This document shows, in pieces, positions 28,077 through 35,660 of a stretch of DNA of 45,979 nt. The notes below the pieces were generated by a model that saw only the letters and a list, made by a program, of their open reading frames with translations, searched no databases and had not been told where the DNA came from. The DNA lies in IMG/VR virus record IMGVR_UViG_3300031521_000114, positions 1 through 45,979 of that record, one strand, 5' to 3'. The DNA comes from a virus. How positions within the stretch are numbered: the first letter of the stretch is position 1; each line of letters opens with the position of its first letter. A program made the position numbers and the translations under genes.

Positions 28077-29226
28077 TTTCTTTTTTTATTAAATAATCTA
28101 ATAACTTTGGTTCTAATATTGATTGTATGGAAGTAATTAACCTGGAATGTATCTTTGATTTTTCAAATATTTTTTCTTCAGATTCAATTATTTTTAAATT
28201 TATTTTTTCATGTTTAAAGTAAACTTCAGAAATATCTATACTAGGAGTAGTAGGCACACTTTGTTTATACACATTACTACAACTTACACCTTTAAAACAA
28301 ATAAATTTATCTAACTCTTTACATGTATTTAATAAAGTTTCCATTTCGTCTAAACATTTAGATGAAAACCTAAGATTATACCTATTACAAATATCTTTAT
28401 TTAAAGTATAACCAAAAGAAAAATTATTACTTATTAAATATTTAATAGCAGTATCTGTTTGTACAGAGTAACTTCTTTCAATATCATAGTTATATATATG
28501 ATTTTCAATATTTGTAAAAGTGTAATAAGGAGTACCTTCTAAAGATTCCCAACTTAAATATCCATATAAACTAGATATAATATAATCTATAGAAGTGTAA
28601 TTAATAGTAAAAGAGTTTATACACTTTTTAACATTATTTTGCAGTACAGTATCTCCAAAGCATAAAGAACCACTATATCTTCCTAAACGAGTTCCATTAC
28701 AATGTGAAAATAAATAATGTTGATATTCATAATCTAAAACAGTAGTTCTAGCTAATAGAATATTTAATGTTTTATTGTTTATTTTTAATTTTACATATAA
28801 ATCTCTCATAATATGAGATCCTCCTTGAGAATTGCTGATAGTAATGGTAGGAAAATATATTATTATAGAATTATTCCTATTATCTTTCCATACTTTATCC
28901 TCCCCATAATAGAAAACTGCTTTTTTATAAGCAAAGTTATAATAAACATCATTATTTTTAGGTATATTATACTTATAAAAATTTTTACATTCTATATAAT
29001 CATTATAATTAAATGTTTTAACATCACAAATATCATAGTATGAGTCTACGTTTTCCCCAATTACTCTATAACTATCTTTATATCTTGGTTTTATTATGTT
29101 ATCAAAGTAAGTAAAATATTTATTTTTGAAGAAATCATCTGAATTACCTAGAATTTTTTCTACTTCAGAATCTTTCATCCTTAAAAATTCTTGAAAATAT
29201 CTGTTTGTATAATCCATATTTAGCAT
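28069..29226 (-). CDS. E2-like (Prok-E2_D / PRTRC-B type) conjugating enzyme, putative
   Basis: The 385-residue protein has the pattern of prokaryotic E2-like proteins linked with JAB and ThiF: a beta-rich N-terminal half, then YLFSHCNGTRLGRYSGSLCFGD at 171-192. The G-S-L-C-F-G-D element matches the GxxCxG catalytic-cysteine motif of this group, with Cys189 as the candidate thioester residue and His175 nearby. After it comes SLYGYLSWESLEGTPYYTF. The C-terminal 130 residues are unassigned. ATG at 29226 or 29217 could start it. It lies directly downstream of a hairpin that separates it from the candidate Ubl gene. The E2 call is by motif and context, not by alignment. Confidence 0.65.
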   Translation of the reverse strand: MLNMDYTNRYFQEFLRMKDSEVEKILGNSDDFFKNKYFTYFDNIIKPRYKDSYRVIGENVDSYYDICDVKTFNYNDYIECKNFYKYNIPKNNDVYYNFAYKKAVFYYGEDKVWKDNRNNSIIIYFPTITISNSQGGSHIMRDLYVKLKINNKTLNILLARTTVLDYEYQHYLFSHCNGTRLGRYSGSLCFGDTVLQNNVKKCINSFTINYTSIDYIISSLYGYLSWESLEGTPYYTFTNIENHIYNYDIERSYSVQTDTAIKYLISNNFSFGYTLNKDICNRYNLRFSSKCLDEMETLLNTCKELDKFICFKGVSCSNVYKQSVPTTPSIDISEVYFKHEKINLKIIESEEKIFEKSKIHSRLITSIQSILEPKLLDYLIKKENE

Positions 29227-29230
29227 TTAA

Positions 29231-29261
29231 AATATAGGGGGATTTAATATCCCCCTATATT
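29231..29261 (-). terminator. Strong hairpin between candidate Ubl and E2-like genes
   Basis: AATATAGGGGG and CCCCCTATATT form a perfect 11-bp stem around a 9-base loop in the 47-base gap after the candidate Ubl stop. On the minus strand it is followed by TTTTAAATG, a short U-tract. It looks like a partial intrinsic terminator that would lower expression of E2, JAB and E1 relative to the Ubl. Confidence 0.75.
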
Positions 29262-29273
29262 ATTAATAAATTA

Positions 29274-29786
29274 TTATTTTTTTAATTTAGAAGTAATTTC
29301 TACAGCTTCTTTTTGTAAAGTGTTTGTAGTTACAAAATCAGCTAAGTCACTAATTTCAACTACAGCACTATTTTTATTACTAACATTTGATGCTTCAGGT
29401 GTTACTACTTTTTTAGTTGTATCACTAATACTACTAACAAACTCTTGTAGTTTAGAAGTAGTTGTTTGTGTATAATTAAAATTTACCACTCCTCCTTGTT
29501 GTTTATACTCTTTAATAATAGTATATAGTTCAGATCTAGTATACACACCCGAAGAGGTTTTGGTTACACTTATAAACAAAATAGAATCAATATTTGGAAG
29601 TAGAGCAGTATCTAACTCAATTGTATTTTGAGTGGCTCTATCTACCAATTTAGATTGTCCCCAATTAATATTTAATTCTTTTACTTCAGGTAATTCTTTA
29701 AATTCTCCTAAATTTCTAACGGAAGTTTCAATAGTAACCAATTGTAATCTAGTAAGTAGTTTTAACTTTAAAATTCTTGTACTCAT
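29274..29786 (-). CDS. Candidate ubiquitin-like (beta-grasp) protein
   Basis: The 170-residue protein starts STRILKLKLLTRLQLVTIETS, two strands separated by a turn, then a helix-like GEFKELPEVK, a strand ELNINWG, KLVDRATQNTIELDTALLP and a final strand SILFISVTK (residues 68-76), the order expected of a beta-grasp fold. The rest is a serine/threonine-rich, probably flexible tail. There is no C-terminal Gly-Gly; a SSG at 78-80 ends the putative domain. It is placed first in a Ubl-E2-JAB-E1 cassette. The fold and function are inferences from pattern and context; a structure prediction would decide. Confidence 0.5.
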   Translation of the reverse strand: MSTRILKLKLLTRLQLVTIETSVRNLGEFKELPEVKELNINWGQSKLVDRATQNTIELDTALLPNIDSILFISVTKTSSGVYTRSELYTIIKEYKQQGGVVNFNYTQTTTSKLQEFVSSISDTTKKVVTPEASNVSNKNSAVVEISDLADFVTTNTLQKEAVEITSKLKK

Positions 29787-29798
29787 TTTTTTCTTTTT

Positions 29799-30806
29799 TT
29801 AATTAATTAATTTATCTAAAACGGATATAAATATTTCTTTCCCATGATTTTTATATAAATCACTAGGATCTTTAGACATATATTCTGTAGGTATTTCTAT
29901 TTGAATCAATTTAAATTCTTTAGCAATAGCTGCACCATAATTATGTCCATAATTAATAGGTTTATTAAAATCATTATCATAGAAGATAAATATTTTTTTA
30001 AACCTTCCTTTAAGTTCATTAATTACCTGTTTTTTAGGAAAGTAACCTTCAGCTTGTAAAGAAGTTGCAGGTGTACCAGTATTATTAATAATAGTTAAAG
30101 CATCTTTTCTACTGGATGTTATTATTAATGTATTTCCTTTAGCAGGTAATAAGTCCCATAAGTCCCATACAGAAGGATTGTGGTTATTTCTCCATTTATA
30201 TTCTTTACTGTATGGTTGATAAGTTTTAATACTTGGAGTATTATCTTTATACTCTATATAAGCAAAAGCATATTTTTCAGTTCCAAATGTATAAGATTTA
30301 TCTTTCTTTTTTATAATAATATGTGATATTGGGTAAGTATTACTTTTAATTAACAATGGCAGTTCAATGCCATATTGTTTCCAATACTCTAAATCAGATT
30401 CTTTCCATTCTCTGACTTTCACCTTCATCTCACTACTACTATTATAAGTAATATGATCTTTTTTAGTATCCTTTATTACTAAGTTTATATTATTATATCT
30501 TTTCTTTTTTATTTCCTCTATATCACTATAAATCTTATTTATTAATTCTTGAAAAGATATTTTACAATACAGCTTTAAAAGAGTAAATATATTTCCATTT
30601 TCTCCAGTAGCAAAATCTTTAAATTTCACTTTAAAATTTTCTGATAAAGTAATACCAAATGAAGGATGTTTATCTACTCTTAAAGGGGATTTTATTACAC
30701 AAGGTAATGAGTTAATATTAAAATAATATTTTAATATCTGATACTCATTTACTTGTGTAATTATATCTTCTAAAGAATTTTTATTAGAAATTCCCCTTGC
30801 AAACAT
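29799..30806 (-). CDS. DnaG-like TOPRIM primase
   Basis: The 335-residue protein makes RNA primers for the lagging strand. The N-terminal part, SPLRVDKHPSFGI ... KFKDFATGENGNIFTLL (40-76), corresponds to the CHC2-type region but the zinc ligands are mostly absent. The TOPRIM domain is near the C-terminus: LIITSSRKDALTI (227-239) and IFIFYDNDFNKPINYGHNYG (272-291, DxD at 277-279), followed by KDPSDLYKNHG. Where typical primases have the catalytic glutamate, serine is seen (SSRKD), as in some Bacteroidetes-phage primases. It lies between SSB and the candidate Ubl gene, separated by 3 and 12 bases. Confidence 0.82.
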   Translation of the reverse strand: MFARGISNKNSLEDIITQVNEYQILKYYFNINSLPCVIKSPLRVDKHPSFGITLSENFKVKFKDFATGENGNIFTLLKLYCKISFQELINKIYSDIEEIKKKRYNNINLVIKDTKKDHITYNSSSEMKVKVREWKESDLEYWKQYGIELPLLIKSNTYPISHIIIKKKDKSYTFGTEKYAFAYIEYKDNTPSIKTYQPYSKEYKWRNNHNPSVWDLWDLLPAKGNTLIITSSRKDALTIINNTGTPATSLQAEGYFPKKQVINELKGRFKKIFIFYDNDFNKPINYGHNYGAAIAKEFKLIQIEIPTEYMSKDPSDLYKNHGKEIFISVLDKLIN

Positions 30807-30809
30807 ATA

Positions 30810-31688
30810 TTAGAATTTCCAAGGAAGTTCTGATTCTTCTCCTTCTTTTTCTACTTCTGCAGACTTAGTAAAAGTAGTAGCTTCTATACTACATGTATGA
30901 ATTGGCTCTATAGAAAATTCAGTATTAGCATAAGCACCTGCTACCTTTTTATCATCAATAATTTTAGCAATTTTGTCATATTTATTAACTCTATTACCAA
31001 GTACAGTAGAAAATACATCTTGATACTCTTTGCCATCATCTGTAGATTTTACTCCAAAAATAGCTTGAATTTTATTATCAGGTTGATAGTTAATAATATC
31101 TTTTAATTCTTTAAAATCACCTTTAAAATAACTAGAAATCTTAGTTAATCCAGCTTCTGCTTCTTCTAAATTATTAATATTAACCCACTCTCCTTTATTA
31201 GCATCTAAACGTTTTCTTCCTGAAATAATTAAGAATGTTTTTAAGAAACTTACAATTTCTTCTTCCCCTTTATATGCAGGTTTAAATGGTATAGTGCAAC
31301 TATCATATTGTTCTGCATAGGCAGGTAATTTTCCAGCAGCTACTTCTTCTTTAGTAGCCCAAGCAGTAGAACCATATTTATCAATAATTTGTACTTTACT
31401 TGCATCTTTATTATAAAAATGTTCATTTCTAATGAAATAACTTAATTTTTTAATAAATTCCAAACCATTATTTTTCTCTGAAACTGACTTCAAATAGAAA
31501 TCAATTCTAGCAGATTTTACGCCATCTTTTTCTGTAATATATTCTGGGTCTTTCTCTATTGTAGCATTAAACAATTTAGATAATTCATCCTTAGTAGGAT
31601 TAACAGCTACTACATTTACTGTACCAATACCTTTTAATAATACACTACCTGTTCCTTCTGTTGATTCTTTTCCCTTTGCAAATCCCAT
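30810..31688 (-). CDS. ssb: Single-stranded DNA-binding protein
   Basis: The 292-residue protein begins with a glycine-rich stretch and has the large-phage SSB layout (gp32-like): OB-fold-like strands in GTVNVVAVNPTKDELS and DGVKSARIDFYLKSV, central lysine-aromatic patches, and an acidic tail ending EKEGEESELPWKF. The tail resembles the acidic-to-aromatic tips that SSBs use to recruit partners. Gene order with primase, DnaB-like helicase and Sak4-like ATPase supports the assignment. The start follows a small ORF by 2 bases. Confidence 0.75.
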   Translation of the reverse strand: MGFAKGKESTEGTGSVLLKGIGTVNVVAVNPTKDELSKLFNATIEKDPEYITEKDGVKSARIDFYLKSVSEKNNGLEFIKKLSYFIRNEHFYNKDASKVQIIDKYGSTAWATKEEVAAGKLPAYAEQYDSCTIPFKPAYKGEEEIVSFLKTFLIISGRKRLDANKGEWVNINNLEEAEAGLTKISSYFKGDFKELKDIINYQPDNKIQAIFGVKSTDDGKEYQDVFSTVLGNRVNKYDKIAKIIDDKKVAGAYANTEFSIEPIHTCSIEATTFTKSAEVEKEGEESELPWKF

Positions 31689-31690
31689 AT

Positions 31691-31765
31691 TTATTTTAAT
31701 TTAATTTGTTTTAATTTGTCTTTTTGTTTTTTTATTCTTAATATTTTTATACCTAATATATCCAT
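31691..31765 (-). CDS. Possible tiny lysine-rich ORF (24 aa)
   Basis: An ATG at 31765 (MDILGIKILRIKKQKDKL) gives 24 residues ending at TAA 31691, 2 bases before the SSB start. The same frame continues upstream for six more codons (LDYLER) to a TGA, and an out-of-frame ATG lies next to it, so a one-base frameshift at the beginning of a slightly longer gene is possible. Otherwise this 108-base gap shows no strong promoter or hairpin. It is weak evidence for a real gene. Confidence 0.3.
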   Translation of the reverse strand: MDILGIKILRIKKQKDKLKQIKLK

Positions 31766-31796
31766 TCTTTCAAGATAATCAAGTCATAATTTTTAT

Positions 31797-32126
31797 TTAA
31801 ACTGTTTGAAATATATCTACCTTAGGATCTTCTTTATCAATTTCTACTAAATCTACTGTAGCAGTTTCATCAGCCACTAAAGTAGTAGTATCAGTTTCTT
31901 CTACTTTACCATTGTTTTCAAATGTTTCCCAACTTTCACCAGTGAAATTTCCAATAGCTGTATTTAAAGAAGTAATTTCTTCTTCCAATGGATTTAGTAA
32001 ATTTTGATATTTGGTGATTACTTCTTGATACTTTTTATTAATAGTGTCAATCTTACCTTGAGTTATCTTCTTTTCTTTTAAAATATTATTTACTAACTTT
32101 TGTTGTAATTTACTTAATTCTTTCAT
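31797..32126 (-). CDS. Hypothetical coiled-coil protein (109 aa)
   Basis: The 109-residue protein has a strongly helical, heptad-like N-terminal 70 residues (LQQKLVNNILKEKKITQG, then YQEVITKYQNLLNPLEEE) and an acidic, valine- and threonine-rich C-terminus. I cannot assign a function. It is encoded between SSB and the Sak4/DnaB genes and could be a small replication accessory protein. It is separated from the upstream gene by 6 bases. Confidence 0.6.
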   Translation of the reverse strand: MKELSKLQQKLVNNILKEKKITQGKIDTINKKYQEVITKYQNLLNPLEEEITSLNTAIGNFTGESWETFENNGKVEETDTTTLVADETATVDLVEIDKEDPKVDIFQTV

Positions 32127-32132
32127 TTTTTT

Positions 32133-32522
32133 TTATTTATTTATATATGTTAATGCTAATTTATTTATTAATTCTTCTAGTTCTAATGTTTCATTTGTTC
32201 CAATTCCAGGATTTATAGAAGATAAAGAAATATCTGCTTCAATTACAGATAGATCAGGTACTTTAATTTTTGAAAATTTATCTTTAAAATTAATATTTTT
32301 AAAATTATCAATAATATAACCAAAATAATTAGTTCCTATGTATCCTGCATTATTAAACTCCTCTTGAAGTTTTAATAATTTAATAGCTAATTTATTTTTA
32401 GTTTTAAAATTCTTATATTCTATAGAATCAGTTAAAGTATTATTTTGTTTAATTTGTTCTTTACTAATAGCATCTTGTATTTTAATAGCAAGAGCTTTAG
32501 TTTGTTGTCTATTTAACTTCAT
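32133..32522 (-). CDS. Hypothetical helical protein (129 aa)
   Basis: This is not recognised. Lysine-rich and mainly helical at the N-terminus (MKLNRQQTKALAIKIQD), with a more ordered C-terminal part ending in LELEELINKLALTYINK. It is separated by 2 bases from the gene upstream. No motif that points to activity is seen. Confidence 0.6.
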   Translation of the reverse strand: MKLNRQQTKALAIKIQDAISKEQIKQNNTLTDSIEYKNFKTKNKLAIKLLKLQEEFNNAGYIGTNYFGYIIDNFKNINFKDKFSKIKVPDLSVIEADISLSSINPGIGTNETLELEELINKLALTYINK

Positions 32523-32524
32523 AT

Positions 32525-32854
32525 CTATAATATAGTTTTTAAATGTTCAATTAATTTTTCATTCATGATTTTAAGTAGTTGATCTAATTTATATACTATC
32601 TCAGTGTTTTGTTCCTCAGTTAATTCTAATATTAATAATCCTATAAAATATATATTGATTTTAAAAGTATAATTAGTACTATCCCAACCATGTTTATAAT
32701 ATTCAAATCTTCCAATATATTTATCTTTTTTTTCATTTAAAATATCATAACTTATAAAACCTTTATTAAGTGTACTACTAGAAATAGAAATTTCATTATT
32801 TAAAACTTTATCTAAATATTTACTTATAAGTGAAAACTTTTCTTCTTGATTCAT
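32525..32854 (-). CDS. Hypothetical protein (109 aa)
   Basis: This is not recognised. I choose the ATG at 32854 (MNQEEKFSLISKYLDKV), just after the stop of the Sak4-like gene, over the ATG at 32893 that would overlap that gene by 38 bases. The predicted protein is small and mixed alpha/beta, with tyrosine and isoleucine-rich strands (YTFKINIYFIGLLIL). Confidence 0.55.
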   Translation of the reverse strand: MNQEEKFSLISKYLDKVLNNEISISSSTLNKGFISYDILNEKKDKYIGRFEYYKHGWDSTNYTFKINIYFIGLLILELTEEQNTEIVYKLDQLLKIMNEKLIEHLKTIL

Positions 32855-32855
32855 T

Positions 32856-33557
32856 TTATTTAATTTTATAATATTCTCTAATGGTTGTGTCAATTAATTT
32901 TAAACTATTTGGAATTTCAAAATCACTAAACAATCCTAGGGGAGTTTTAGCTGTTGAATTACAGGCTCTAGTTTGAAAGAAATATTCATTACCACCTTCT
33001 CCATCACTTTCTACTCTAGTAAATAAACAAATAGGATAAAAACCTTCAGGCATTTGTCTTTTACTCTTTTTACCAATTACACTTAATGCTTTCTTTTCTT
33101 TTCCATCTACATCAGTAATAAGTTCAACATGCCCCATAATATAAGCAATTTGATCTTCTCTAAGAATAGTATTACATAAAGTATTAATCTCAATTAGATC
33201 ATTAGATATATCTCTCCAATTGTCAAATGTTAATTTCTTCCTATCATTATATTCTTTATAGGCTAAATATAAATTAATAGTATCTAAAGTTATACTTTTT
33301 ATATCAGGATTTTTTGCAGCAAATTGAATTAAACTTTTAATTTCTGCAATATCAGAAGTTTCTAAATAATTCTTTTGTTCTACTCCCCACATTCCTCCTG
33401 GAAATGGTAATCTTTTTTTATCCAAATTGATTATAAGATGGCTTTTTGGATCCATTCCTTTATAATCAGTTGGATTATACTTTCCATCTGGATTAATAAT
33501 TGTAGATGTTGTTTTACCATCCCCACTCATACCAAATATGCCTACAATAACTCCCAT
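32856..33557 (-). CDS. Sak4-like RecA-fold ATPase
   Basis: The 233-residue protein has Walker A GMSGDGKTT (9-17), a beta strand and Walker B SITLDTINLYLAY (Asp91), AYIMGHVELITDVDGK and a final GNEYFFQTRACNSTAKTP. This matches the AAA_24/Sak4 group of phage single-strand annealing ATPases, which work with SSB in recombination; the group has little sequence identity, so a nucleotide-binding protein of related type is possible. It is adjacent to DnaB-like helicase (5 bases). Confidence 0.72.
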   Translation of the reverse strand: MGVIVGIFGMSGDGKTTSTIINPDGKYNPTDYKGMDPKSHLIINLDKKRLPFPGGMWGVEQKNYLETSDIAEIKSLIQFAAKNPDIKSITLDTINLYLAYKEYNDRKKLTFDNWRDISNDLIEINTLCNTILREDQIAYIMGHVELITDVDGKEKKALSVIGKKSKRQMPEGFYPICLFTRVESDGEGGNEYFFQTRACNSTAKTPLGLFSDFEIPNSLKLIDTTIREYYKIK

Positions 33558-33562
33558 TTATT

Positions 33563-34711
33563 TTATTTATTTATAATTATATTATTTTTTGCTCTTTCTA
33601 TTACTTTTTTATAAGGTGTAAAATCCTCTTTAGAATTGGGTAATGGTAATTCTGCAAATAAGTTAACAGCTCCATCAAATAATAAAGCTACTACACCATT
33701 AGATTCTCCTTCTCTATTAATCATCACTTCCATAAATCTAATATTACCTCTATAATATGTAATATCATATCCTAAATAACTAGGCAACTCATGCCTAAAA
33801 GGACTAAATATACCCAAAGCAATATTACAATCCCTCATTGTATATTTAGAATCTGCAGCCCCATTTAAACTGGGTTTTAATTTACCAATTTTAAAATTAT
33901 CAGAACTTTCTGTATCAGCAGTTTGTTGTTGTATTACTACAGGAGTAAATTTATATTTATTTCTAAGTTGTACTAAGTATTCTGATGATAATTTATTTAT
34001 GGATTGTCTTAAATCCATACCTTTTTCTGTGGTAATTAAACCTATATGATCTATAATAATTAATTTATATTCATTAGGATCATTAGGTTCATAGTAATTC
34101 AATACTTCAATTTCCTTAGTTTCTTTAGTTTCATTGTTAACAATAGTTTTGCTTTTATTATGTAATTTTCCATTATTTAAAGCATAATTTCTACATTCAT
34201 TGTATATTCCAAATGGATTTCTAGAATTAGAAAATATTACTGTAGATTCATAAAATTTTAAAATATCTTGATACTCATCTGTATCAATTATTTTTAGTAT
34301 TTCTAAATCTAAAGGTTTACCCTCTGAAGTAGATTTTAAATCTAAAGGAGATATTCTAATTTTTGTATCTGTTAACATATATAAAAGAAAACAAATAAAT
34401 CTTTCAGTTATTACCTCTGGAGTTTCTTCTAAAGGGTAATAAAATATTTTTAATTTAATCTTATTTGGATTTTTAAATGCATATATTACACTATTAAATA
34501 AAAATATAAATGAACTTAATTGAGTTTTGGCACTTTTAGTATTACCAGTTACTACATAATATTTACCTTGTTCTATTCCAACAAAATCATTTGAAAATCT
34601 TTTAAAAGGAGAAGGAATACAATTAATTTTACCATCAATTAATCTATTCCTTCTGTCATTTAAAGATTGTCTTACTCTTTTTATTAAACTTTTATCTTCA
34701 TTTTCACACAT
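33563..34711 (-). CDS. DnaB-like replicative helicase
   Basis: The 382-residue protein is the RecA-like ATPase of replicative helicases: Walker A as VTGNTKSAKTQ (54-64), Walker B KLIIIDHIG near residue 220, and the DnaB-type stretch VVIQQQTADTESSD, GKLKPSLNGAADSKYTMRDCN. The usual N-terminal domain of DnaB is missing, as in many phage helicases. It would unwind DNA ahead of PolA, working with the primase. It begins 3 bases after the upstream 60-codon gene's stop. Confidence 0.82.
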   Translation of the reverse strand: MCENEDKSLIKRVRQSLNDRRNRLIDGKINCIPSPFKRFSNDFVGIEQGKYYVVTGNTKSAKTQLSSFIFLFNSVIYAFKNPNKIKLKIFYYPLEETPEVITERFICFLLYMLTDTKIRISPLDLKSTSEGKPLDLEILKIIDTDEYQDILKFYESTVIFSNSRNPFGIYNECRNYALNNGKLHNKSKTIVNNETKETKEIEVLNYYEPNDPNEYKLIIIDHIGLITTEKGMDLRQSINKLSSEYLVQLRNKYKFTPVVIQQQTADTESSDNFKIGKLKPSLNGAADSKYTMRDCNIALGIFSPFRHELPSYLGYDITYYRGNIRFMEVMINREGESNGVVALLFDGAVNLFAELPLPNSKEDFTPYKKVIERAKNNIIINK

Positions 34712-34713
34712 TT

Positions 34714-34896
34714 TTATTCAGGTTTTTCAAGTCTTCTCTCATTTATTTCTTCAAAATCAGTATCAGTAAAAATATTATTAGTCCTAACTATAGCCCAATA
34801 ATTTGTATCCATACTATTATTAAAATATGCAACTAACCATTCTTTGAATCCATTATAATATTTATACTTTACCCAATAATATCCTTCTTTTCTCAT
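34714..34896 (-). CDS. Small hypothetical protein (60 aa)
   Basis: It begins MRKEGYYWVKYKYYNG and continues with a tryptophan- and tyrosine-rich beta-type sequence, a pattern seen in small phage proteins that begin with GxYWVK and WxVAYF. The function is unknown. It is separated by 2 to 3 bases from neighbours on both sides, so it is a normal operon member. Confidence 0.6.
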   Translation of the reverse strand: MRKEGYYWVKYKYYNGFKEWLVAYFNNSMDTNYWAIVRTNNIFTDTDFEEINERRLEKPE

Positions 34897-34899
34897 ATA

Positions 34900-35262
34900 T
34901 TAATAATCATCTTTTGTATGACATTGACATTCTGTAATATCAAATTCTTTATTGAAACTTTTACCATCACTTATTATTAAAGTTAATTTATCAGAGTAAT
35001 AACCATTATTACTTGCATAACCTGGAATTTTTACTGACCCACCTTTAATAGGAATTAATTCAATACCATAACCATCAATTCTTCTAAAAAAATTATCTGT
35101 TGTTAAATCAAATTCTAAATTCTTAAAATCTTCTAAATCTAAGTGTTCAAAATCTAAATAATGTTTTTCATAATATTCTGTGTCATGATCTGAATATAAT
35201 TTTACACCATTGTCAAATTTTAAATATGTAGAGCTTATATATACTACTTTTAAATTATTCAT
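34900..35262 (-). CDS. Hypothetical protein (120 aa)
   Basis: This is not recognised. A beta-rich protein (MNNLKVVYISSTYLKFDNG) of 120 residues, ending with ECQCHTKDDY. It overlaps the upstream gene by 4 bases. Confidence 0.6.
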   Translation of the reverse strand: MNNLKVVYISSTYLKFDNGVKLYSDHDTEYYEKHYLDFEHLDLEDFKNLEFDLTTDNFFRRIDGYGIELIPIKGGSVKIPGYASNNGYYSDKLTLIISDGKSFNKEFDITECQCHTKDDY

Positions 35263-35480
35263 AATTCTTTACTTTTAAATAATTGCTTAACTTCATTAAA
35301 AAAGTCTAAATTTGTGAAATGAAAAATATAATCATTACAAATAGAAAGAGAAGTTCTATCTCTTTTACAGTGGTTAGATAGATCATTACAACCATCTGAT
35401 TGATAACTATATTCCCAAATTCTCTTATTAGTTTTAGGATAATAAAAATCCTTAGTAACCTTGAATCTGATTCTTGACAT
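35259..35480 (-). CDS. Hypothetical protein (73 aa)
   Basis: I set the start at the ATG at 35480 (MSRIRFKVTKDFYYPKTN); a longer frame starting at 35558 would overlap the upstream gene by over 100 bases. The protein is basic and has three cysteines and a histidine (CNDLSNHCKR ... ICNDY). Unknown function. Confidence 0.5.
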   Translation of the reverse strand: MSRIRFKVTKDFYYPKTNKRIWEYSYQSDGCNDLSNHCKRDRTSLSICNDYIFHFTNLDFFNEVKQLFKSKEL

Positions 35481-35655
35481 ATTGTTCTTTAGCTTTTCGT
35501 AAAATAAAATCTGAATATAAAATACATTGTTCACATTCACCTTTTTTACAAATGACATCTATATCACAATGCTCAGAGCTATAGTCATATAAACAATTAC
35601 TAGGATTATTAAAATCAAATTTTTCAGGTACATGTAAATCTAAAGTTACTTCCAT
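35452..35655 (-). CDS. Small cysteine-rich hypothetical protein (67 aa)
   Basis: Starts MEVTLDLHVPEKFDFNNP. Five cysteines occur in the central part (CLYDYSSEHCDIDVICKKGECEQC), which could bind a metal such as zinc. It lies between the Prs-NAMPT chimera and the downstream small genes, overlapping the latter by 29 bases. Function unknown. Confidence 0.6.
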   Translation of the reverse strand: MEVTLDLHVPEKFDFNNPSNCLYDYSSEHCDIDVICKKGECEQCILYSDFILRKAKEQYVKNQIQGY

Positions 35656-35660
35656 TTTAT

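Noticed and set aside
35481-35558. Longer version of the gene at 35259-35480
   Set aside because: It would overlap the cysteine-rich 67-residue gene by 107 bases; the internal ATG gives a normal overlap.
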